This document shows positions 52,501 to 61,880 of a DNA stretch of 64,000 nucleotides, in pieces (position 1 is the stretch's first letter; each line of letters starts with the position of its first letter). The position numbers were made by a program, and so were the translations under genes. This stretch comes from Prosapia bicincta (lineage: Eukaryota; Arthropoda; Insecta; Hemiptera; Cercopidae), in NCBI GenBank assembly GCA_036971475.1, contig JBAIZL010000001.1, forward strand, positions 144,806,044-144,870,043, in the 5' to 3' direction. The notes beneath the pieces were generated by a model that was not told the DNA's origin, searched no databases, and saw only the letters and a program-made list of their open reading frames with translations.

Positions 52501-54054
52501 TATTGGTTGTGTAGGGTCCATCTAAATTATTAACCTAGGTGGCCGAAGTCAAACCAGTCTTAGCGGAAGAATTGGGATTTCTATTGGTTGTGTAGGGTCC
52601 ATCTAAATTATTAACCGAGGTGGCCGAAGTCAAACCAGACTTAGCGGAAAAATTGGGATTTCTATTGGTTGTGTAGGGTCCATCTAAATTATTAACCTAG
52701 GTGGCCGAAGTCAAACCAGTCTTAGCGGAAGAATTGGGATTTCTATTGGTTGTGTAGGGTCCATCTAAATTATTAACCTAGGTGGCCGAGGTCAAACCAG
52801 ACTTAGCGGAAAAATTGGGATTTCTATTGGTTGTGTAGGGTCCATCTAAATTATTAACCTAGGTGGCCGAAGTCAAACCAGTCTTAGCGGAAGAATTGGG
52901 ATTTCTATTGGTTGTGTAGGGTCCATCTAAATTATTAACCGAGGTGGCCGAAGTCAAACCAGTCTTAGCGGAAGAATTGGGATTTCTATTGGTTGTGTAG
53001 GGTCCATCTAAATTATTAACCGAGGTGGCCGAAGTCAAACCAGACTTAGCGGAAAAATTGGGATTTCTATTGGTTGTGTAGGGTCCATCTAAATTATTAA
53101 CCTAGGTGGCCGAAGTCAAACCAGTCTTAGCGGAAGAATTGGGATTTCTATTGGTTGTGTAGGGTCCATCTAAATTATTAACCGAGGTGGCCGAAGTCAA
53201 ACCAGTCTTAGCGGAAGAATTGGGATTTCTATTGGTTGTGTAGGGTCCATCTAAATTATTAACCTAGGTGGTCGAAGTCAAACCGGTCTTAGCGGAAGAA
53301 TTGGGATTTCTATTGGTTGTGTAGGGTCCATCTAAATTATTAACCGAGGTGGCCGAAGTCAAACCAGTCTTAGCGGAAGAATTGGAATTTCTATTGGTTG
53401 TGTAGGGTCCATCTAAATTATTAACCTAGGTGGCCGAAGTCAAACCAGTCTTAGCGGAAGAATTGGAATTTCTATTGGTTGTGTAGGGTCCATCTAAATT
53501 ATTAACCGAGGTGGCCGAAGCAAACCAGTCTTAGCCGAAGAATTGGGATTTCTATTGGTTGTGTAGGGTCCATCTAAATTATTAACCTAGGTGGCCGAAG
53601 TCAAACCAGTCTTAGCCGAAGAATTGGGATTTCTATTGGTTGTGTAGGGTCCATCTAAATTATTAACCGAGGTGGCCGAAGTCAAACCAGTCTTAGCGGA
53701 AGAATTGGGATATCTATTGGTTGTGTACGGTCCATCTAAATTATTAACCGAGGTGGCCGAAGTCAAACCAGTCTTAGCGGAAGAATTGGGATTTCTATTG
53801 GTTGTGTAGGGTCCATCTAAATTATTAACCTAGGTGGCCGAAGTCAAACCAGTCTTAGCGGAAGAATTGGGATATCTATTGGTTGTGTAGGGTCCATCTA
53901 AATTATTAACCGAGGTGGCCGAAGTCAAACCAGTCTTAGCGGAAGAATTGGGATTTCTATTGGTTGTGTAGGGTCCATCTAAATTATTAACCTAGGTGGC
54001 CGAAGTCAAACTAGTCTTAGCCGAAGAATTGGGATTTCTATTGGTTGTGTAGGG
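49527..54054. repeat. 81-bp tandem repeat array, about 56 copies
   Basis: The unit begins ggtccatctaaattattaac and contains ggccgaagtcaaaccagtct and tctattggttgtgtag. The first two starts are 49527 and 49608. Although 81 is a multiple of three, stop codons occur in all six frames of the unit, so it is not a protein repeat. Copies vary at a few fixed positions: cctagg/ccgagg, gggatttc/gggatatc, gtcttagcg/gacttagcg, gtaggg/gtacgg, gtcaaac/gcaaac. The array ends within a unit at gtagggt. Confidence 0.97.
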
Positions 54055-55151
54055 TATATTATTCAAGGAACTTTAACTTAAATTTTTGTTATTTATTTAC
54101 TCACATCCAAATTTTACGTGACACACAATTTTCTCCTTTCACTTCATAAAGCCCAAAATTGATTAGTACTGTAATTCAATACACTTCGTCCTTAAATATT
54201 TCAAAATTTAAAAACATTTTTGGCTTGAATTTTGGTTGTAGAGTTTTGGATTGACCAAACTTTAAACATTTTTAAACCTCACATCTACTTTATGATCAAT
54301 TTATTCAAAAAGCACGACTTAGCAATAAGTATGAAGGTGAGACTCCATGTTGACATATATTCCGCACCTCGCTCAAGGGGTCGAGCCGTACACCATGACG
54401 GAGGCCACTGCTAAAAATGTTGGCATTACTAGAGATGTAGCTGTTCCGCAAAGTACTAACAACCTTACGGACGAAAGTACTCAGAAGACAAAGGTGGCAA
54501 ATTTTGTAAAAAGAAACGCAAGTGTGTGGGATATAAAACAAGTAATGACCACAGGTGGTATTACTATAAATTATACTACAAGGGAAGAGCCTATAAGGAC
54601 GGGAGTGAGACGAAAAGGAAATCTTCTGAGTAATGTAATCGTAGCTCGACACTGCTACCACTACTGGCTTATTCCGCGATGCTAATAATGTAGTAAAAAT
54701 AACCAAATCCGAAACTGATAAGATCTATCAGAAGAGGAAGAAAGTCAATGAAAATTAGTGTATTTACAAAGTAACTCGACATATAAAGGACAATTTTTGT
54801 ATGTTAAACGAAATTCTCATGAACGAGCATCTCATTAGATAAATAACAGTGGTTTGATTAATCACTTATTTATCGTAAAAATATTTTAAAAAATGTAGTA
54901 TTAATTTATAATTTAAATGAATATAAAATATAATTTGAAGTCTGCTTCACTTAAAAAAAATATCATTCAAATGTATAGCTACATTTGCATATTAAAAAAA
55001 TAATGTAGTTATATTTTATATTATACAGTAAAATAGCGCAACTATTGAGTCGTGCTGGTAATACAAATATTTTACTTGTTATTTTATTTTTACAATACTT
55101 TCAAAAAAAAAAAAAATTAATAAATAAAGCAAAAAACATAATACAACTGTG

Positions 55152-55153
<2 letters not shown>
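54055..55153. other. Non-coding DNA with one unexplained open frame (54347-54685, plus)
   Basis: The 112-codon frame MLTYIPHLAQGVEPYTMT... ends HCYHYWLIPRC and lies in a patch (54300-54700) with more balanced composition than its surroundings. It overlaps an antisense frame of 133 codons. I recognise no domain in either, see no signal peptide, and find no flanking splice sites I would trust. It could be an old transposon piece or chance. The rest (54700-55153) is AT-rich with nothing recognised. Confidence 0.3.

Positions 55154-55210
<57 letters not shown>
55154..55210. repeat. (GT)n microsatellite
   Basis: About 28 GT dinucleotides without interruption. Confidence 0.97.
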
Positions 55211-55211
<1 letters not shown>

Positions 55212-56453
55212 TTTACGTTATTAAATCTAAACTTTATATAAATATGATATGAGGAATCTATATTTAGATCCTGACCCTATCGAAATATAATATTACGAAA
55301 TGCAATATAAATTAAATAATGTTATATTATTATTATTTTAACATTTTAATTAAGTTTTTTTATTAGTATGATGGTTAATATGAGGGTTACAAATAACGCC
55401 TTCAAACTTTTTAAATGGTATTCAATTATATTTGTATCGCACGTAAATAAAACTTAATAATCATTATCGTCAATATGTCGAATTATTTATTACTGTTGAA
55501 CGTTAAAACTACTATCACCGTCTTTCAACATGATTTATTTTTATGTAAAACTATTTATCATTATTTACTGTTAAAATTATTAACATTTTATCTAAACGTA
55601 AAATTATTATTCGTGACAGATATTTTAACATATATTTTTCTTTATAGAGTACTCAAAATATTAATTATTGAAAATAACGGTCGCCCAAAATATTTGAGGA
55701 ACATATCCGTTAATAATATACTCTGATAAACACTACAAGGCTATTGGTAATAAGATGAATTACCATTATATTTTTTAAATCGACATTTTATTCAGGTTAC
55801 TTTATGGTAACTATAAAGTATAAGACATTCTAGCAATGTACACGTTAAAATTAATTATGACGGATATTTAATATAAAGTACCTTATAAATCAGGACTGCT
55901 GAACACATCGACCCGATATACCTTTTTCCATATACTCTTATAATAGTTAGGAATAAATAATAAGTACGTACTCCAATAACTACGATAAATTGTTCAAAGT
56001 AATCTCTTGAATTTACTTTGAATAAGGTTTTCAACACTTAATGGCAAATTTATTTTGTTTGGCATTATTACGTTTTAAAGTTTTACATTTTTCAATTTAT
56101 TAAAATTTTAATTTTTTTAAAAAGTAGTCTATTATTACTGAAAAAAATATTTCATGTGGAAATGTTTTGACAAGTTCAAATACACCTGTCACAGTTTTAT
56201 TTTTCACGTGAAGAGTTTATAATTAAGTGTGGACAATAGGATTATTTAATGTGAATTATTATTTTTAATTAATTTTTGTTCTTGAACGTAAAGAGTTATT
56301 ATTTTTGTTGTTTTTGTATTATTTGATTGTCATTAACATCATAATTATTTCACGTAGTGATTAAATCTATTAGTCGATGCCCCTTTTGAAAGGTGGCACA
56401 GAATTGCTGTAAATGGTTGAATCATTTATAATTTATTGCGACACACACACACT

Positions 56454-56455
<2 letters not shown>
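55211..56455. other. AT-rich non-coding DNA
   Basis: Short frames only (55475-55726 plus, 55855-56037 minus), of the composition expected from AT-rich sequence. Nothing recognised. Confidence 0.5.
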
Positions 56456-56512
<57 letters not shown>

Positions 56513-56533
56513 GTAACGTTAAAGAGAAAAAAG

Positions 56534-56589
<56 letters not shown>
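56456..56589. repeat. Two (TA)n tracts around a 27-bp spacer
   Basis: (AT)n at 56457-56509, then a short unique piece (ttgtaacgttaaagagaaaaaagtt), then (TA)n at 56536-56589. The second tract abuts the left arm of the hammerhead-bearing inverted repeat. Confidence 0.95.
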
Positions 56590-56590
<1 letters not shown>

Positions 56591-56593
<3 letters not shown>

Positions 56594-56719
56594 CAACATA
56601 GGTTATTCAATAATGATTATTGTAATTTTCATTCCTGATGATGTTGGTACTGTTTACCAACGAAACGTTTTGAATATAAATTAATAAATATTCTTGTATT
56701 TGAATAACCTATGTTGTTT
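56591..56719 (+). repeat. Inverted repeat enclosing a hammerhead-like core
   Basis: The left arm aaacaacataggttattcaa (56591-56610) is perfectly complementary to ttgaataacctatgttgttt (56700-56719), giving a 20-bp stem. Between them lie the hammerhead-like core and a second small hairpin (gaatat...atattc, about 56672-56693). It has (TA)n on the left and (TC)n(TA)n shortly after on the right. Confidence 0.9.
56635..56666 (+). ncRNA. Hammerhead ribozyme-like motif
   Basis: CTGATGA (56635-56641) is followed by one T, a perfect 7-bp hairpin gttggta-ctgtt-taccaac (56643-56661) and then GAAAC (56662-56666). This is the order of hammerhead core elements: CUGAUGA, stem II, GAAA. Hammerhead motifs with minimal stem III are known in Penelope-like elements, which surround this site. 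Two caveats apply: the extra T before stem II, and no clear stem III with a UH cleavage site where a type I ribozyme needs it. It may be inactive or dependent on dimer folding. Identification is structural, by eye. Confidence 0.45.
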
Positions 56720-56751
56720 TAAATTATTAAACAAGAAAACGTATTTTATAT

Positions 56752-56878
<127 letters not shown>

Positions 56879-56903
56879 CGCAATATGTATTCTTGTTTAT
56901 TAA

Positions 56904-57060
56904 TAAAGAACTAAGTCAAAATACAAATACAAGAATTATAATTGAATTTACAATTTAAAGCTTTACCAACAGTAACAGTACCAACACGCTTTACCTAAAA
57001 CAGTACCAACATCATCAGAAATAATAAACAATTGTATTTGTATTTTGACTTAGTTCTTAT
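56904..57060 (-). repeat. Second inverted repeat with degenerate hammerhead-like core
   Basis: The arms aagaactaagtcaaaatac (about 56907) and gtattttgacttagttctt (to about 57059) form an inverted repeat. On the minus strand the interior begins CTGATGATGTTGGTACTGTTT, identical to the plus-strand sequence from 56635. It then departs into a partly duplicated, non-pairing sequence (taggtaaagcg, then ttggtactgtt again) in place of taccaacgaaac. The arm sequence is unrelated to that of the first inverted repeat. Confidence 0.8.
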
Positions 57061-57063
57061 ATA

Positions 57064-57155
<92 letters not shown>
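57059..57155. repeat. (TA)n microsatellite
   Basis: Nearly pure TA with two single-base interruptions (atgtat, atacat), directly adjoining the second inverted repeat. Confidence 0.95.
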
Positions 57156-57162
<7 letters not shown>

Positions 57163-57430
57163 ATAATTCCAATATTTAATGCAATATGTGAATGGTTAAC
57201 GAAGCTAACAAAATTATATATGAATAAACATATACTTGGAATGGTCTAAAGTTTACGAAAGCCATCAGTTTAGACATAATTAAACCTACTCATATAACCT
57301 GCTGAAGATGGCATTAATTTACTTAAATATGGTATAGCTTTATTTACCACAGAGTTACTTCGTTACTCCATAACATTTTTCTGCTTCTATCTTGAATTCC
57401 AAACTTTGTTAAAGTATTAATAAAACTCAC
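57156..57430 (-). other. Intron sequence downstream of the kuz exon
   Basis: Non-coding. On the minus strand it starts with the donor GTGAGT at 57430-57425. A phrase cctgctgaagatggc near 57300 vaguely recalls the hammerhead-like core but lacks stem II and GAAA. Confidence 0.5.
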
Positions 57431-57571
57431 CTGAGAAAAGTTCCAAAAATTTTTCCACGCCATAGTTCCCAGGAAAGCGGTAAGTCGGGTCCTGCAGAGC
57501 TTCAGAAGAGTGGACCTTGACCCTCTTTATCATGAAGCTGATGTTGTCAGATTTCCCGTCTTGGTTGAAGT
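57431..57571 (-). CDS. ADAM10/kuzbanian metalloprotease, one internal exon (141 bp)
   Basis: The minus strand reads ...gtattttcAG | exon | GTGAGT..., good 3' and 5' splice sites around a 141-bp open segment. Both introns are phase 1: two bases complete a GAC (Asp) codon, 46 full codons follow, and one base remains. The peptide contains [25 protein letters not shown] and [17 protein letters not shown]. This is the characteristic region of ADAM10/Kuzbanian in the N-terminal part of the reprolysin (zinc metalloprotease) domain, before the HExxH zinc site. ADAM10 is the membrane-anchored alpha-secretase that sheds Notch and other ectodomains. The other exons are not in the window, implying flanking introns of more than 6 kb upstream and probably over 57 kb downstream. 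It is the one sequence here with clear coding constraint. Confidence 0.88.
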
Positions 57572-57637
57572 CTGAAAATACATAATTTATATTAAAAATA
57601 TAATAATTTTAATACATAAATACCTAATAAATTAAAG

Positions 57638-57639
<2 letters not shown>

Positions 57640-57675
<36 letters not shown>
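57640..57675. repeat. (TA)n microsatellite
   Basis: TA dinucleotides joining the left end of palindrome P1; the junction tatatgaagttaatat corresponds to the tail/(TA)n junction at 4640. Confidence 0.95.
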
Positions 57676-57678
<3 letters not shown>

Positions 57679-57900
57679 GTTAATATATTACTATGTAAGT
57701 AATTTTATCCACCATTAAGTGCAATAATTTTACCTTGAGTGATGAGGCACCTTTCGGTCGTTGACCATTGTCGAATCACAGTGATTCGACAATGTGATTC
57801 GACAATGGTCAACGACCGAAAGGTGCCTCATCACTCAAGGTAAAATTATTGCACTTAATGGTGGATAAAATTACTTACATAGTAATATATTAACTTCATA
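57672..57900. repeat. Palindrome P1, made of two inverted PLE tails
   Basis: Left arm 57672-57779 (tatgaagttaatatattac to cattgtcgaatcac), a single central base at 57780, and right arm 57781-57900 in reverse complement. The right arm has a 13-bp duplication (tgattcgacaatg). The arms are nearly identical. The repeated sequence is the PLE tail also found at 4545-4644. The whole would extrude a long hairpin in single-stranded DNA or RNA. Confidence 0.95.
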
Positions 57901-58233
57901 AAGTCAGTGCAACGGAAAAACAATGGATAATGTTAAATATCAAGAATATATATATATATATTTAGCTTTGCAACACTGTTTTCTTGTATTGACTAATCAC
58001 TTTCACTATATGTACTTAAACAAGAATCTTACTTGGTATTTATACGAGTTAACTTTCAAAGATTGGTAGTATCTCCATCATCAAGCATCACTGGCCGGGG
58101 TTGTAGTAGACTCACCCTCGTTGTTTACTACAACCCCGGCCAGTGATGTCCGATGATTGAGATACTACCAATATTTGAAAGTTAACTCGCATAAATACCA
58201 AGTAAGATTATTGTTTAAGTACATATAGTGAAA

Positions 58234-58280
<47 letters not shown>

Positions 58281-58328
58281 TTGATATTTAACGTTATCCA
58301 TTGTTTTTCCGTTGCACTGACTTTATGA
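57897..58328. repeat. Palindrome P2, nested inverted repeats
   Basis: Outer arms: cataaagtcagtgcaacgg (57897 onward) to about 57953, against about 58278-58328. Inner arms: about 57996-58118 and 58125-58238, with ggccggggttgtagtagac facing gtttactacaaccccggcc across a short loop. Between outer and inner arms the two sides differ: the left has tttagctttgcaacactg, the right a (TA)n tract (58238-58277). The inner arm includes tgatggagatactaccaat-type sequence also seen at the fold-back spacer edge (32806-32850). Confidence 0.9.
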
Positions 58329-58334
58329 AGTTAA

Positions 58335-58861
58335 TATATTACTATTGTAAGTAATTTTTCCACCATTAAGTGCAATAATTTTACCTTGAGTGATGAGGCA
58401 CCTTTCGGTCACTTGACCATTGTCGAATCACTCTGGTTTCTTCTATTGGGATACTAGGGTACATGTTAGTTATGTCATAACTTATTATTTTTGTGTTGCT
58501 TCTTGTTTTTATCGTTTTTATTTTATTAATTAATTCGTATCCATTTTTTATATTGTATGTGTTGTTGATATGTATTTTAGATCTTATGCAAAAATTCTAG
58601 ACAAAATCATAAGATCTAAAATACATATCAACAACACATACAATATAAAAAATGGATACGAATTAATTAATAAAATAAAAACGATAAAAACAAACAGCAA
58701 CACAAAAATAATAAGTTATGACATAACTAACATGTACCCTAGTATCCCAATAGAAGACACCAGAGTGATTCGACAATGGTCAAGTGACCGAAAGGTGCCT
58801 CATCACTCAAGGTAAAATTATTGCACTTAATGGTGGAAAAATTACTTACAATAGTAATATA
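58335..58861. repeat. Palindrome P3, inverted internally deleted PLE copies
   Basis: The left arm 58335-58588 and right arm 58608-58861 are reverse complements with a handful of mismatches around a 19-bp loop. Each arm contains the PLE tail fused directly to a piece of PLE reverse transcriptase, so the copies were internally deleted before or during inversion. The right arm ends in (TA)n at about 58855-58870. Confidence 0.95.
58570..58815 (+). pseudogene. Penelope-like reverse transcriptase fragment (motif A)
   Basis: The plus-strand frame reads KILDKIIRSKIHINNTYNI, then NGYELINKIKTIKTNSNTKI, then ISYDITNMYPSIPIEDT. The last block is the catalytic motif A region (first Asp of the active site) in the form found in Penelope-like elements. 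After EDT the frame jumps into the element's untranslated tail, so palm motifs B and C (YADD-type) and the endonuclease are missing. An inverted copy of the same fragment occupies the left arm on the minus strand (58426-58588). It cannot make an active enzyme. Confidence 0.7.
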
Positions 58862-58862
58862 T

Positions 58863-60338
58863 ATATATACATATGCTTGTAGACAAACTACCAAAAGTTA
58901 TATGTATTTGGAACTGAAAGCAAAAAATCCGACTTGTGCTAGCTCATTCAACTGTGGAAGCACAGCCAGACAATGCGACTAGTTAGTACCATTCTTCAGC
59001 ACGTCTTCGAAGTAGTAACCCTAAAGATCGGAAGCTCGTCCATTCTCCTACGTAAGAGTCGTGGAAAACTAGTGGAACAAACTAACAAGGTTTCTCAGAC
59101 GTTCCAACACAGTTCGATGAAATAAAAACATCCCTAATAATGAAGCGAGGGGCCAAGAAATGTTAAAACAACTACCTAGGGGAGAAAACGTACATTATTT
59201 TTTAAATTAAACTAATTCTGGCTGGTACTTAGAGCTTACTGCCATATTGAAATTTTAGTTAACTAAGTTTCGTTATTTAAATAGGAACTCTAATTCGACT
59301 TGAATTCGAAGTTGTTTTCTGTAGATTTTGATTAAGATTTTATGTTGGAAGTAATGAACGGGTTGTGAGCAATCGAGGGAGAATTGAAGCAGTGACAGTA
59401 TGAGGGGAGGGGGGCGCTGCGCCAAATCGTATCATGAGTAGACGAGGGTGAGTCGGGTAAAATGTTAATTTTATTTCTCTGCAGCACAAGTTTACAGTGA
59501 GATAGCTCTACTGTGGAAAAATGAGAAGCAAATTTAAAAAAAGGAAAAAAACATCACGTGTGGCTTACGACAACACGATAGGAGGTTTTCAGGCATGCGT
59601 TCAAGGGACCTTTGGTATGGAAAATTAAAACCACAATATATGATCGAATATTTTGTCCGCTTATGAAAACCAAGGAACGCTATAACGGCCCTTTTTTGTG
59701 AACTCTAAACTAAATAGCCCATAGAAATTGTCTATTTTGCTGAGATATTAAAAATGGGCAAAGCACTTCAAAAAATGAAAATTTATATATAAATCTGCAA
59801 CAAGCTTAAACCATTTAAGTATGTTTTATTTTAGTTTACGTTGAAAAATAATATACATTTAAAAATGCAAAGCAACATTAGAATAGAGAAGATATTTCTG
59901 GAGCAAAAAGGCACGTTTTTACCCGGTCACAAAAAATAACCGTGGAGGATGTGCTTTATGGGTGTGTACTAGAATATTAATAATATTTCAAAGAAAGTTC
60001 TACCATATACAGTATAAAATCAGGTTGAACAGTTGTTTAGCCTCATATTGTTGGTTACACATTTTCAGTATTTATAGTAAAAAACACTTTGAAATTAGAT
60101 TAACTAGAGTTTTAATGGGGGATTTTAATCTCTATTGATGTTCATTGCGCTTGAACTTCAAAAACAAACCAAAATTGGTCACTGTTATAAATTCTACTAA
60201 TGTAGAAAGCAATGTTGTCCAAGTTACAGGGTTTAATATTTTATAGGAAAGTTATAATTATATTAATTTACGAACAGATTTTTAAATAAGATCATTAACC
60301 AGTATAACGTAAATATAAGTCAGTAAATCAGGCAACAC
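58863..60338. other. Non-coding DNA
   Basis: About 1.5 kb with no recognised gene, tandem repeat or transposon end. The piece 59380-59460 is G-rich (gaggggaggggggcgctgcg) and stands out from the AT-rich background, but I can assign no role. Confidence 0.5.
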
Positions 60339-60613
60339 ATGATCCTTCCATCAGCTCAATTAACACAACACACACCTCTCTCTATATTTAACTTTCTTCT
60401 ACGAAAACACCTATACCGCATTAGAGTAGCTGAGGACCCATACTGCAGCCTATGCCAACAAGAACAACACATGGATAGAAGTCACCTTAAGGTGTGTCCA
60501 GCAATATCAAAGACAACTGGGACAATATGAACAATACTGGGAAGCACGAGATTTATTACAGAGTGTATAACTAATGTTATTTTGTACTTGCCATTAGAAT
60601 AAATAAATAAATA
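60339..60613 (+). pseudogene. 3' end of a decayed non-LTR retrotransposon ORF
   Basis: The frame from 60339 contains IFNFLLRKHLYRIRVAEDP followed by CSLCQQEQHMDRSHLKVC, a C-x2-C-x9-H-x3-C knuckle typical of the C-terminus of jockey-like ORF2 proteins. A frame change near 60515 then restores QYEQYWEARDLLQSV and a stop near 60565. The sequence ends in taaataaataaata, as is common for non-LTR 3' tails. Upstream RT and endonuclease are missing. Exact clade not determined. Confidence 0.6.
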
Positions 60614-60644
60614 TTTAACTTTCTCCCTCTTTCTGGACGTGCGC

Positions 60645-60734
60645 GCGTGTGTAATTGTGTGTGTGTGTGTGTATGTGTGTACGCATGTGTGTGTGAGTGT
60701 GTGTGTGTGCGCGCGTGCATGCGTGTGTGTGCGA

Positions 60735-60773
<39 letters not shown>

Positions 60774-60791
60774 TGCGAGTATGTGTGTGCG

Positions 60792-60822
<31 letters not shown>

Positions 60823-60913
60823 TTGTGTGTGTGTGCGTGTTTGTGTGTGTGCGAGTATGCGTGCGAGAATGTGTGTGTGTGCGTATGTGTGTGTGTGCGT
60901 GCGAGTATGTGTG
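60645..60913. repeat. (TG)n/(AC)n compound microsatellite
   Basis: Mostly TG with scattered cg, ttg and gcgag interruptions. It lies between the retro-remnant above and the 3' end of the R1-clade element, whose poly(A) it touches. Confidence 0.97.
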
Positions 60914-61136
60914 TTTTTTTTTTAGGAGGTGGGGGAAAAATCTTCAAAAGACACCCGATGTTATGGGTAGTGTCGGATTCATCTCAGTATGGAGCCGAGA
61001 CGCCTACCGACTAAAAAACCCCCCTTCTCCTCTTTCCAAAAGCCTTAATTCCCCGCGGGACCGCCGCTAGGCACTACTTCACGGGGCGGCATTAGCGCTT
61101 ACGCTCTCCCATCTTTTTCCTTACCTACGTCCCCCA
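60914..61136 (-). other. R1-clade element 3' UTR and poly(A)
   Basis: GC-rich sequence after the ORF2 stop, ending in ten A residues (T10 at 60914-60923 on plus). It contains no ORF. Runs of C and G (ccccgcgggaccgccgc near 61052) could form a stem recognised by the element's own RT, as proposed for other R1 elements; this is inference. Confidence 0.75.
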
Positions 61137-61880
61137 CTAACTATTAGCTGGATGTACTTTCCTTTTCTTTTCTTCCTTCCGCAGTTCTGTAATCACTTCT
61201 CTGGTGAAGTCCGTTGTGGCGTTCCATATAGTTTCTGATGCGAGCATTTGCTCTACTAAATTTTCTGGCGTAATCGCCACGTTGGTTAGCCTTTCGAATT
61301 CTCTTCGCTGTGGGTCAAATCTTGGACATGTGAAGAACACATGCCTCGCGTCCTCTTCTGCTCCATGACATACTGGGCAATTCAGTGAGTCCTCTTGCTT
61401 ATACTTATATAAGTATTGTCGAAAGCACCCGTGTCCAGTACGTAGCTGGGTCAGGTAGTAGTTGGGATCACCGTGCTGACGGTTGGTCCATTCCGCTATC
61501 CGTGGGATGAGCTGGTGGGTCCACCTGCCCCTTTCTGAACCATCCCACTCCACTTGCCATCGTTGTAGACTCTTCTCCCTTTCCTTTGTTCTGGAATCTT
61601 TTGCCTCTACCAGTTCTCGGGTTCTTCGCCGATACCATCTCCTATATTCCTCTGCAATAATCTCGATCGGCAGTAGTCCCGAGATCACGTAAGCAGCGTC
61701 CCTAGAGACAGTCCTAAACGCGCTGGTGATCCTTAATGCCATTTGCCGGCCAAATGGGTATATTCGTCTTTGGCATTCTTGTAGCTCTAGTGCCTTTGCC
61801 CAAATGGCAATACCATAGGTCAGTATTGATGTCACAACTGACCCAAGGAGCGCTCGTCTTCTTGGTTTAGGACCATCCCA
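61137..61880 (-). pseudogene. R1-clade ORF2, C-terminal region
   Basis: An open frame of about 245 codons from RMWDGPKPRRRALLGSVV to the stop at 61137. It includes LTYGIAIWAKALE, then a basic linker, LTQLRTGHGCFRQYL, and the knuckle CPVCHGAEEDARHVFFTC (C-x2-C-x8-H-x4-C) typical of R1-clade C-termini. It is out of frame with the RT by a single-base shift near 61875. Confidence 0.85.

Noticed and set aside
49527..54054. Protein-coding 27-residue repeat (81 bp is a multiple of 3)
   Set aside because: Stop codons occur in all six frames of the consensus unit.
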